DNA from: JAFGFY01 sp964520425
GTDB taxonomy: Bacteria > Desulfobacterota > DSM-4660 > Desulfatiglandales > HGW-15
Length of the DNA stretch: 64,000 bases
Assembly (NCBI GenBank): GCA_964520425.1
Contig: CAZFMX010000003.1
Coordinates: 21,607 to 85,606 of the forward strand
Direction of reading: 5' to 3'
The first letter of the stretch is position 1. Each line of letters begins with the position of its first letter. A model generated the notes under the pieces. The model was not told the DNA's origin and did no database searches. It saw only the letters and a program-made list of their open reading frames with translations. Of the stretch, positions 7,380 to 15,068 are shown in pieces. A program made the translations under genes and the position numbers.

Positions 7380-8351
7380 ATTGAGAATACCTCGCAGATG
7401 ATTTTCTAATTTTTCCTCTAGCTCAGTAGCATTTGCATAATATAGAACTCGATATTCGGCCGGGTAGAACATGGGAGGAGTACCTTTCTGAGCTGTAATC
7501 ACACAAGGTTTTCGAATTCCGTGCACATACCCAAGTTCATAGAATACATTGGGTCTATTTCCGGTTAAGTCCACTATCGTAAGTCTACAATTGCGAATCT
7601 TCGCCTTTGCTGTGTCTGATATTCGCGGTGATCCTGGCGAAACGTCATCAAGATTCAGACAGCGAATCCTGTCGTCAATCCGCGCTACAGCCCGTTGCAT
7701 TGCCATATAGTAATCTTTAAGTGCCTCGTTATCAGTATCAAACGACATGAGAACGAACACCAGATCGTCCTCGACATCTGGCATTGTGCTGTATTTCTGT
7801 AATAGTTGATCAGCAAGTCTATGATAGGTGGCACGATCAGAATTGTTGATGATCACTTCGTCATATAGCCCCGAATTCATCACGTAGTCCTCAAACGCCT
7901 CTTCTGCCCGAGCTAGGCGGAAGTCGATCTGGATTTCAGTCAATTTTTCATGTTTCATTCGCACCCTGGCCTTATCCTCATCTGTATGGACAAACACGGC
8001 GACAACGTTTATGAAATCAAACTCTGCTTTCAATCTCTTAATACGATCTGCATTGCGGACAATCACGAAAACGTTGTCTCGCTCTTCTAAACAACGAAAG
8101 AGCGCGTCTCTCGAAAATCCATACCGCTTACCGCCGTAAGGATACGTGTAATCCAACTCAAGGCTATTAAACTCATCATCGGAGACAAAATTCAAGTCGA
8201 GAAGGCGTTTCTGACTGATCTCATAGTCGCGGATTTCACGTGTCGTATACTTTGGGACTAGTGCGATGTTGTGACGAAAGTCAAAGACAAACTCGATGAG
8301 ATCGGACTTTCCGCTCCCCGAGGTACCGTCTATCAGAAAGAGATTTTTCAT
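7374..8351 (-). CDS. Guanylate-kinase-like domain fused to NDT/TIR-like domain
   Basis: A 325-residue two-domain protein. Residues ~1-185 resemble guanylate kinase: P-loop GTSGSGKS at 9-16, the GMP-site motif KYTTREIRDYE at ~34-44, and a lid-like YPYGGKRYGFS segment. Residues ~192-325 form a Rossmann-like domain of the nucleoside 2-deoxyribosyltransferase/TIR-like superfamily: VFVLMSFD, a RISDTAKAKIRNCRLTIVDL stretch and GNRPNVFYELGYVHGIRKP. The second domain type is common in bacterial immune effectors that cleave NAD or nucleotides. I infer a nucleotide-sensing or nucleotide-depleting defence protein; this is not shown directly. It follows a two-TM membrane protein gene on the same strand with 106 bp between them. 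No paralog is in the window. Confidence 0.7.
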   Translation of the reverse strand: MKNLFLIDGTSGSGKSDLIEFVFDFRHNIALVPKYTTREIRDYEISQKRLLDLNFVSDDEFNSLELDYTYPYGGKRYGFSRDALFRCLEERDNVFVIVRNADRIKRLKAEFDFINVVAVFVHTDEDKARVRMKHEKLTEIQIDFRLARAEEAFEDYVMNSGLYDEVIINNSDRATYHRLADQLLQKYSTMPDVEDDLVFVLMSFDTDNEALKDYYMAMQRAVARIDDRIRCLNLDDVSPGSPRISDTAKAKIRNCRLTIVDLTGNRPNVFYELGYVHGIRKPCVITAQKGTPPMFYPAEYRVLYYANATELEEKLENHLRGILNP

Positions 8352-8377
8352 CGTTTCAAATCCTCACAATTCTAAGC

Positions 8378-8445
8378 GCTGAATGTAGAGTTGAGTCACC
8401 AATCATTCGTACGGCTTTTTGCGTCGGCTGAATTAGCTTTGTTTG
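8378..8445 (-). other. Degenerate attC-like spacer
   Basis: The spacer between the membrane-protein gene and the kinase-fusion gene contains, on the minus strand, CAGCCGACGCAAAAAGCC, one base different from the interior of the attC-like site at 4872-4949. The outer core sites are degenerate (ACCAAAC and GCTTAGAAT). This shared block is the main reason to consider the two gene groups part of one former cassette array. Confidence 0.35.
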
Positions 8446-8457
8446 GTACTGAAAGTA

Positions 8458-9324
8458 TTATTCCGACGACTTCGAATCCTCTGCTTCTTGTTTCCTAGTT
8501 ATAATAATTAAGTAAGCGATTAGTACGAGAATGGTAGAGATTAAGAATGTTTGCCAATTGGGCCACAATGGATAAATTCCCCTTTGATAAAGCCTCAACA
8601 TCGATGGGTCCATTCTGTCCAGTTCAATATTCTTGGCGGTTCCTCCATTGAATGTAATCACAGGGTGATCAAAGGAAGGTATATATCCAATATAGCCGAG
8701 TATGTAAATGCGAGTAGCTGAATTCGGGGGGAGTTCGTCAATATCGCTAAAGAACAATGTGTTAGATTCTTCATTTAAGGACCAAGATGTTTCTATCTCG
8801 TTGATTTTTTGAGGGTGTAGCTGTCCTGCCAAAACTTTGACGTTTGAGACACTGTATACACCCGGAACCATAATAGAGATATCTTCGATTTTTTTGTGTC
8901 TAGGGTTTTGTATTTCCAGAAGTATAATCTCCCGCGAAAGTGGGTCAAAGTCACTTATACTTGGCACATAGAAATCGAACAATTCTCTCACTAGCCCAAT
9001 CTCCAACGATTGCCCAACGTCTATCCGTGATTCCTCTTCAATCGTTTCGAGAAATGCCTTCAAATTCTCATTATCAGAAGTTTTGTCATGAAGCCTCTGC
9101 GTCCAGTTGGCCTTAACTACTGCCAATAGTTCGCCAATATCGTCTCCCTGGATAACCAAAGCAATGACATCTTCTGCAAATATCTTGTTATAAAGAACCG
9201 AGCCAAGAGATGGAAGATATGATAAAAGAATTATGAATGGTAATATGCTTGCTAGGAACTTCCCGGTAGTTTTATAAAAGCGTTTCAGTCTTGACAAGAC
9301 TGATTTCAACAGGACTACTGGCAT
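8458..9324 (-). CDS. Two-TM membrane protein, hypothetical
   Basis: A 288-residue protein with one N-terminal helix (about residues 27-46, ILPFIILLSYLPSLGSVL), a ~200-residue non-membrane domain rich in beta strands and acidic residues, and a C-terminal helix (~255-276, FLISTILVLIAYLIII) followed by a short charged tail. This gives an extracytoplasmic domain held by two helices. The middle (FDPLSREIILLEIQNPRHKK) resembles an Ig-like fold that packs against other proteins, but I cannot name a family. It lies just upstream of the kinase-NDT/TIR-like gene and is preceded by a long leader with box C and a terminator hairpin. Such pairs often combine a membrane component with a soluble effector; this is inference. 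Confidence 0.6.
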   Translation of the reverse strand: MPVVLLKSVLSRLKRFYKTTGKFLASILPFIILLSYLPSLGSVLYNKIFAEDVIALVIQGDDIGELLAVVKANWTQRLHDKTSDNENLKAFLETIEEESRIDVGQSLEIGLVRELFDFYVPSISDFDPLSREIILLEIQNPRHKKIEDISIMVPGVYSVSNVKVLAGQLHPQKINEIETSWSLNEESNTLFFSDIDELPPNSATRIYILGYIGYIPSFDHPVITFNGGTAKNIELDRMDPSMLRLYQRGIYPLWPNWQTFLISTILVLIAYLIIITRKQEAEDSKSSE

Positions 9325-9470
9325 TTCTCGGTTACCACACTTCGTTATCGAGATAGGACACGGAATTCTGATATCGTGTCTAAAGTTTCCTTGATTTTAA
9401 GTTAATAGTCTTTGCTGCCTTCGAGTCATGATGTGTTATATTTAGCATAATTATCAAATTATGTCTAGTC

Positions 9471-9511
9471 AAAAAGCCCCTGACTTAGCCTTGGAAGGCT
9501 TTGCCAGGGGC
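9471..9511 (-). terminator. Intrinsic terminator or attenuator
   Basis: Minus strand: GCCCCTGGCAAAGCC pairs with GGCTAAGTCAGGGGC and is followed by TTTTT. There is no gene on the minus strand between it and 10049, so it acts either on transcripts from box C or on read-through from msrAB. Its counterparts in leaders A and D are the GCCCCTGGC hairpins. Confidence 0.65.
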
Positions 9512-9574
9512 TGAGGCCCAGCATGGACTCCAAAAAACCATGGCTGGCTTTTTATATATGAGTGATAGGAGTTT

Positions 9575-9630
9575 GTCTATCGGGGAAACCCTGATTTTTT
9601 AGGGAGAGAAACCTTAGATTTGGAGTGAGG
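9575..9630 (-). promoter_or_regulatory. Conserved upstream box C
   Basis: Minus strand: CCAAATCTAAGGTTTCTCTC, then CCTAAAAAATCAGGGTTTCC, then CCGATAGAC. It is almost the same as boxes B and D. It lies 250 bp upstream of the two-TM protein gene. Confidence 0.55.
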
Positions 9631-9749
9631 GATAAGATAAAAAGGAAAAAGGGAGCATCCATTTGTTTGCCTTCAAAACTCTAATCCCTCTTCAACGAAT
9701 TTCGACAAATCGTTATCATCCTTTTTAGCCAGTCCTTTTTCTTTCATTT

Positions 9750-9983
9750 CACATCACTGATATGGCTATGCCGGATATACCGGGAGATAAACTTAATAAG
9801 GAGGTTCTTAAGATACGTCCCAACATACCTATCATACTGTGTTCCGGCTTCAGTGATCATATTAATGAAGATATGCTTAAAGAACTCCGTATTATGGCCT
9901 ACGCTATGAAGACTTTATATGGAGTTGAACTTATTAAAACTGTCCGTGATGTTTTAGATAAGGCCAAAACCAACATTTTATAA
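9750..9983 (+). pseudogene. Response-regulator receiver fragment
   Basis: The frame covers the second half of a receiver domain. ITDMAMPDIPGDKL contains the phospho-acceptor Asp, IPIILCSGFSD is the Thr/Ser strand region, and AYAMKTLYGVELIKTV carries the conserved Lys, though the usual Pro after it is Thr. The sequence resembles receivers attached to PAS hybrid kinases. The N-terminal acidic pocket is missing: upstream codons do not resemble a receiver, and no RBS precedes the ATG at 9762. It is probably a relic of a larger hybrid kinase gene. Confidence 0.6.
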
Positions 9984-10048
9984 GGGGGGGAGGGCCCAGT
10001 GTCCCCCTTCACTTCACGGTTGTCATAGCTCCTGAAAATCAAATCGAC

Positions 10049-11155
10049 TTACTTATTCTTCTGAAAAAGCCCTGCGTATTCCCCATAACCCTCCTTTTCC
10101 AGATCTTCCTTTGGGATAAACCTGAGTGATGCGGAATTAATGCAGTACCTCAAACCCGTTGGTTCAGGACCATCATCGAAAACGTGACCAAGGTGAGAAT
10201 CACCATACTTGCTCCTTACCTCTGTTCTTTTTACAAAGAGTTTCCGGTCTACTTTTTCTATAATGTTTTCTTTTTCCAATGGTCGTGTAAAACTAGGCCA
10301 CCCTGTCCCTGATTTATATTTGTCTGTAGAGCTGAACAAGGGTTCTCCGGATACTATATCTACATAAATCCCTTCTTTTTTGTTATCCCAGTATTCGTTT
10401 CGAAAAGGTGGTTCTGTTCCCTCTTTCTGAGTAACCGTATACTGAAGAGGAGTGAGATTGGCTTTAATCACGGAATCTTGAGGTTTATGATATTTCGTGT
10501 TGCTCATCTTTTTCTCTTTCATCTCATCTTTCCAAACCTTCTCAAGGAACTGGTCGCGACCGGAATTCCATCTGTAATATTTATATCTTATGGGATTCCT
10601 TTTATAATAATTCTGGTGGTAATCTTCTGCTTTGTAGAATTTTTCAAATTTTATGATTTCTGTAGCGATAGGTTTATTGAAAATACCTGAGTTTTCAAGG
10701 GCTTTTTTCGACTCTTCCGCTATCTTTTTCTGTTCTTCATTATGATAAAAAATAGCACTCCTATACTGATTTCCCCTGTCAACAAATTGTCCTCCCCCAT
10801 CTGTGGGATCTATGTGCCTCCATAGAATATCCAGAATTTCTCTATATGAAATTTGTTCAGGGTCATATATAACCTGAACAGATTCTAGATGCCCGGTAGT
10901 CCCGCTTGAAACTTCCTTGTATTTGGGGTTTGCTTTATGTCCACCTGTATACCCTGAGATGACTTCAATGACACCATCAACTTTTTCAAAATCTGATTCC
11001 ACACACCAGAAGCAACCACCGGCCAAAGTCGCTGTCTCTGTTCTATTTATATTATGGTCCATGGTTTTCTCCATAGAATCAGTGTTCTTCATATTGAAAC
11101 TTAACACAAGAAAGCCTGCAAAGATAGTAAGTATAATCATTAGTGATGATTTCAT
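10049..11155 (-). CDS. msrAB: Bifunctional peptide methionine sulfoxide reductase MsrA-MsrB
   Basis: A 368-residue exported fusion that repairs oxidised methionines. Residues 1-22 form a signal peptide or anchor. MsrA follows, with catalytic GGCFWC (Cys ~48), and then MsrB from ~220, with SGTGWPSF and the catalytic RYCINSASLRF (Cys ~339). MsrB lacks the CxxC zinc pairs (SGEPLF and EVRSKYGDSHLGH stand where Cys-bearing loops occur), as in the PilB-type zinc-free form. MsrA reduces S-sulfoxides and MsrB R-sulfoxides, using thiols delivered by a DsbD-like system. The RBS is perfect (AAAGGAGGTCAC). It acts in the periplasm or on the outer face of the membrane. Confidence 0.93.
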   Translation of the reverse strand: MKSSLMIILTIFAGFLVLSFNMKNTDSMEKTMDHNINRTETATLAGGCFWCVESDFEKVDGVIEVISGYTGGHKANPKYKEVSSGTTGHLESVQVIYDPEQISYREILDILWRHIDPTDGGGQFVDRGNQYRSAIFYHNEEQKKIAEESKKALENSGIFNKPIATEIIKFEKFYKAEDYHQNYYKRNPIRYKYYRWNSGRDQFLEKVWKDEMKEKKMSNTKYHKPQDSVIKANLTPLQYTVTQKEGTEPPFRNEYWDNKKEGIYVDIVSGEPLFSSTDKYKSGTGWPSFTRPLEKENIIEKVDRKLFVKRTEVRSKYGDSHLGHVFDDGPEPTGLRYCINSASLRFIPKEDLEKEGYGEYAGLFQKNK

Positions 11156-11467
11156 TTTGTGACCTCCTTTCCCGTATCCATAAGATTTGAAAAACCATTT
11201 ATGATACAGCTCTTGTTTAGACCTAAAATAAGTGTGTTAGATATAAAATCTATAACGAAAATATAAAATTTTTGTAAAATCAGTAGAAATGAAAGTAAAG
11301 AAGAGAAGAAAGTGAGGCTTGGACCAAAGAGAATCAGTAACAACTTGTCCCTGAAGCCCAAGCCATCATGAGGGAAGGGGTGTGAAATAGATTCCGTATG
11401 TAATATTCTTTAGGTGATCGCGTACTCCTCTATTACGTAAGCTATTGGCTTTATACGATATAAGTCG
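11156..11467. other. AT-rich intergenic region upstream of msrAB
   Basis: 312 bp, strongly AT-rich near 11210-11290. It holds the promoter region of msrAB and the 3' end of the histidine kinase transcript. A 69-codon frame here begins with TTG and overlaps the msrAB RBS; I do not accept it as a gene. No hairpin of note was seen. Confidence 0.4.
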
Positions 11468-12967
11468 TTAAGCGGGTGAAGGCTGTTGCGGAGGAGTATA
11501 GGCGTCAAGATGAAAGCTGATGGTGGTCCCGGAATTGAGACGACTCTGAACTTTAATAATGCTTTGGTGCAATTCCAATATTTTTTTGGCGATGGCCAAT
11601 CCCAGGCCGGAATGACCGGAATCCTGTTCCTGTGCTTTATCCAATCGATGAAACCGCTGGAAAACGTGTGGGAGTTCTTCTTCCGGGATACCGGAGCCTG
11701 AGTCCTTAATCTGAACAAGAATGCGATCAGAATCGGGGAGTAACTCCACCTCTACGGAACCGCCTTGCGGTGTGTAGTGAATAGCATTTTCAATCAGATT
11801 CTCAAAAACCCTCTCAATCAAACCGATATCTCCTCTGACGAATGGAATGTCAGTACGGGTGAAAGGGATCAGCCGAATGCCCTTTTCATTGGCCTTGAGT
11901 TGGAATTTCAAAATGACATCCTGAACAAGTTCGCTCAGACTAAACATTTCATACTGCACTTTTATTTGGTCGGACTCCAGTTTCGCGAGTTCCAATAGTT
12001 CACTAATCAGATTCGCCAGCCGTTTACAGTGTTTTATGGCCGTTTCCAGATACGTTCTTTTTTCATCTTCCGAAAGCTGTTTTTCTTTTAATAGGACGGT
12101 TTCGACATATCCCTGCAAGGTGCTTAAGGGGGTTCTCAGATCATGGGAAACATTGGCAATCAATTCACGCCGCAGGTTGTCGGATTCCCGCAATTTGTTC
12201 ATCTGATCCTGGATTTGTTCGGCCATCTTTTTGAATGTTGAGGAAAGGCGGTCGATCTCGTCGCCTTTTCCATTCGCCCTGGGAGTAGGGAGATGAGTCA
12301 GTTTCGCAGGTTCGGCCACGTTATAGTCACTCATCACCTTTGACAACCTCTTTAGTCTTTTGGTCAGAAGGGCAAATAGTATGAGACCCGTAGTCAGAGC
12401 GAAGAGAAGGCTGGCCCCGATCATCCATCCACTCAATTGAAGGATATAGCTTCCCTTCAGCTTTTGGACAACGTTGTCATAAGCCTCGCCGCGCAGAATG
12501 ACATAGAGATAGCCCTTGAGCCTCCCCTGCTCATAAATGCGGGTTGCGCTGAAGATCTTTTTACCTGAGGGGTCACGCGGATCGTCACCAAGAATAGGGA
12601 TTTGCGTTTTACCCCCCAACAATTCTTTGATAGGCCCAACATTCACTTTCTCTCGTTTAACTTTGTCTTGGGGAGCGGAATAAGCGAGTATGTTGCCTTC
12701 AGGATCGATAAGGTAGAGCTCGATGTTAGGGTTGATGACCATCATCATATGAAAGATCTCTTCAAGGGCATCCCTGTTGACACGGTTATCTCTGATTAGA
12801 AGTTGCTCGGAAACGATATGTTCCGGCAGTTCAATATTGAGCCTTTGATTGACTTCCTGTTGATACATCTCGGTGGAGAACAGGGTGACTACTAAAAAGA
12901 CTAGGCCCATCAGGCAGAATAAGATCGTCAATACAGCGGCCAGTTTGGAATACAAGGATTGGAACAT
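11468..12967 (-). CDS. Sensor histidine kinase, HAMP type
   Basis: A 499-residue kinase. TM1 is at ~8-32, a periplasmic sensor domain (PAS/Cache-like, with ELYLIDPEGNILAYS) at ~33-175, TM2 at ~178-202, HAMP at ~205-265, HisKA with phospho-His in NVSHDLRTPLSTLQGY near 280, and HATPase with NLIENAIHYTP, DSGSGIP and GLGLAIAKK. All catalytic boxes are intact. The frame extends 15 codons upstream, but ATG 12967, 5 nt after the regulator stop with an AGGAG RBS inside the end of that gene, is preferred. It forms an operon with the upstream OmpR-type regulator; the stimulus is unknown. Confidence 0.9.
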   Translation of the reverse strand: MFQSLYSKLAAVLTILFCLMGLVFLVVTLFSTEMYQQEVNQRLNIELPEHIVSEQLLIRDNRVNRDALEEIFHMMMVINPNIELYLIDPEGNILAYSAPQDKVKREKVNVGPIKELLGGKTQIPILGDDPRDPSGKKIFSATRIYEQGRLKGYLYVILRGEAYDNVVQKLKGSYILQLSGWMIGASLLFALTTGLILFALLTKRLKRLSKVMSDYNVAEPAKLTHLPTPRANGKGDEIDRLSSTFKKMAEQIQDQMNKLRESDNLRRELIANVSHDLRTPLSTLQGYVETVLLKEKQLSEDEKRTYLETAIKHCKRLANLISELLELAKLESDQIKVQYEMFSLSELVQDVILKFQLKANEKGIRLIPFTRTDIPFVRGDIGLIERVFENLIENAIHYTPQGGSVEVELLPDSDRILVQIKDSGSGIPEEELPHVFQRFHRLDKAQEQDSGHSGLGLAIAKKILELHQSIIKVQSRLNSGTTISFHLDAYTPPQQPSPA

Positions 12968-12972
12968 GAGGC

Positions 12973-13680
12973 TTACTCCTGAATCTCGGCGAACTTGTAT
13001 CCAACACCCCAAACGGTCAGGATGTATTTGGGCTCAGCGGGAGACTCTTCAATTTTTGTCCGGAGACGATTGATATGTGAATTGACCGTGTGTTCATAGC
13101 CGTCGTGACCGTACCCCCATACATGATCTAATAGCTGTGCCCGATTGAAAGTCCTGCCGGGGTGTTTGGCAAAGTGGACCAATAGGTCGAACTCCTTGGC
13201 GGTCAGGTCAATTGCACGATCTTTTATAGTCACCGTTCGTTTCAGAATGTCGATGGTCAGATCCTTCGAATGAATCACTTCGGGAGCTTCCGTTTGATCA
13301 CCCTTTTTCAACTCGTCGACCCGACGGAAAAGGGCCTTTACCCTCGCCATCAGTTCTCGTATGCTGAAAGGCTTTGTGACGTAATCATCCGCCCCCATTT
13401 CCAGACCCAGCACGCGATCCATTTCAGAGGTTTTTGAAGTCAACATGAGAATAGGAGTGTAGGCGGGTCTGCTCCTCAGCCTTCGGCAGATTTCAATTCC
13501 ATCAACTCCCGGCAGCATAATATCGAGGATAATGAGGTCATATGACTGTGATTCCGCACTGTACAGGCCTTTATCTCCATCAAATGCAATATCAACATGA
13601 TAGGAGAGATCCCGAAGATGTAACTCCAGAAGATGGGCAAGATCTTTATTGTCTTCGATCACCAAAATACGTCGCGACAT
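12973..13680 (-). CDS. OmpR-family response regulator
   Basis: A 235-residue regulator. The receiver domain has IEDN, phospho-Asp in IILDIMLPG (~53), the Thr switch in LMLTSK and Lys in VTKPFS. A winged-helix DNA-binding domain follows from ~135 (DLTAKEFDLLVHFAKHPGR, VNSHINRLRTKIE). It is the first gene of the operon with the kinase. Its promoter region is shared with the divergent spondin-domain gene, which is the obvious candidate target. Confidence 0.92.
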   Translation of the reverse strand: MSRRILVIEDNKDLAHLLELHLRDLSYHVDIAFDGDKGLYSAESQSYDLIILDIMLPGVDGIEICRRLRSRPAYTPILMLTSKTSEMDRVLGLEMGADDYVTKPFSIRELMARVKALFRRVDELKKGDQTEAPEVIHSKDLTIDILKRTVTIKDRAIDLTAKEFDLLVHFAKHPGRTFNRAQLLDHVWGYGHDGYEHTVNSHINRLRTKIEESPAEPKYILTVWGVGYKFAEIQE

Positions 13681-14108
13681 GGAAGAATCCTAGATTAAGG
13701 CGGGCCGGCTCCAGTCCGCATGGAAGTGTCGATTTGATATATTGTTGAATAAATCTCCAAAAACTGTTTCTCAGGGAATACTCAAAAGGTATCAGTTCTT
13801 GTTTGCATACTACTTGAATCTATGACATTCATCAAGAAATTCAATAAAGAAAATTCCTTTTATCTTCCGGTTCACCAACCCGCCTGAAACCTTCCTATTG
13901 TTAATAATCCGTTACGGAAATGTAATACTTTTTTTATTAATTTGGGATTACCACGTGATATTTCGTTGTTCTATTAGAAATCAAGTCCCGAAAGTGATGA
14001 AACTAACAGGTAGCATGCGTCACGAAACGGGTGAGGTCGCGACTTGGACAAGTTGCCTAAATTCACATTTATTTATTTTGCCCGATATCGGGCCGAAAGG
14101 AGGTCAGT
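13681..14108. other. Divergent promoter region
   Basis: 428 bp between the response-regulator gene and the spondin-domain gene, which point away from each other. AT-rich, with no accepted gene. Promoters for both directions must lie here. I saw no strong palindrome that I would call an operator. Confidence 0.4.
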
Positions 14109-14870
14109 ATGTACAAGAAGACAGCATTTATAAAAGTCGCTTTGCTGGGCGCCATCCTTGCCGCCGGTGCAATTTCCCTAACTCCTGCCGCAATGGCGGG
14201 TCATAACAATCACTGGGGAAAGCGCATGTACCGTGTCACGATCAGGAATGCCACCCTGGGTCAGCCTGTCGCGCCATCGGTAATTGCGACCCACACAAGC
14301 GCATTCCGGCTTTTCGAGCTGGGTCCGACTCCTGTGTCGGGAGATCCTGACTATGCATTGTACTTCGGCCTTGCGACGGCGGCGGAGACCGGCTCTCCGG
14401 TCCCCTTAGTAGATGAGGTTGCCGCCTCGTACGGTGTCTGGGAGGCGGTGGCTTTACTGACAGACCGTACGCCGCCCATCCTGCTCCCCGGCGAGTCCAA
14501 TTCCACTACCATCAGTGCCTCGCGCTACGCCATATACCTGAGCGCTGCCGCTATGCTGGGGGCAACCAACGATGCCTTTTACGCTGTGCGCGGCGTAGAG
14601 TTGCCGAAGGCTATCGGTGAAAGCATCCACGTCTATGCCAACGCCTATGATGCCGGTAGCGAGGCAAACGATGAAAGTGCAGCCACGATAGGCGCGCTGG
14701 GCGCTTCGGACGACAACCCCGAAACGGGCGAGGGAATCGATGAGAACGGCGAGGGCTACATCCACGTTCATGCCGGCATTCACGGCGTAGGCGGTCCGGA
14801 CGGCCTTGATGCGGCTACATACGACTGGCGCGACCCAGTAGTCGAGGTGACCATCAAACGTATCCGGTAA
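14109..14870 (+). CDS. Secreted spondin-domain protein
   Basis: A 253-residue exported protein. A typical signal peptide ends at ~30 (AAMAGHNN). The body matches bacterial Spondin_N proteins: YRVTIRNATLGQPVAPSVIA at the start, ATHTSAFRLFELG, and a final EVTIKRIR strand. A His/Gly loop near the C-terminus (YIHVHAGIHGVGG) and an Asp/Glu-rich loop could bind metal. Spondin domains occur in extracellular matrix proteins, and bacterial ones have no fixed role. The RBS is strong (AAAGGAGGTCAGT). Base composition is richer in G+C than its neighbours, which could point to transfer. It is divergent from the two-component operon. Confidence 0.8.
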   Translation: MYKKTAFIKVALLGAILAAGAISLTPAAMAGHNNHWGKRMYRVTIRNATLGQPVAPSVIATHTSAFRLFELGPTPVSGDPDYALYFGLATAAETGSPVPLVDEVAASYGVWEAVALLTDRTPPILLPGESNSTTISASRYAIYLSAAAMLGATNDAFYAVRGVELPKAIGESIHVYANAYDAGSEANDESAATIGALGASDDNPETGEGIDENGEGYIHVHAGIHGVGGPDGLDAATYDWRDPVVEVTIKRIR

Positions 14871-14934
14871 CCTGCCCCGGTAAAAGGAATCAACTTGAGG
14901 GCCGCGGCCTTCCTAAATCAGTCCGCTGACCTTA

Positions 14935-14965
14935 GCCCCGTGAGTCCTTCTTCTGCTCACGGGGC
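14935..14965 (+). terminator. Hairpin after the spondin gene
   Basis: GCCCCGTGAG pairs with CTCACGGGGC, a perfect 10-bp stem. The run of Ts expected of a classical terminator is missing (CAGCTTCTGC follows), so it may act with Rho or protect the 3' end. Confidence 0.5.
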
Positions 14966-15068
14966 CAGCTTCTGCTACACGGTGTTTCAGGTCGCCGACA
15001 CGCTGTTTTAAAAAATCAATGCCAAGAAACTTGTCGTTTAAGGTCATTCCCGTTCCTATTGATTGACA

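Larger units (their letters stand above)
9325..9749. other. Leader region of the 8458-9324 gene
   Basis: No gene. On the minus strand the order is box C (9575-9630), a hairpin of CAGCCATGG with CCATGCTG (9513-9543), an intrinsic terminator (9471-9511), then about 150 bp before the ATG at 9324. The layout would allow transcription to be stopped in the leader. Confidence 0.5.

Noticed and set aside
11152..11361. 69-codon minus-strand frame upstream of msrAB
   Set aside because: It begins with TTG in an AT-rich promoter region, overlaps the msrAB ribosome binding site, and has no recognisable features.
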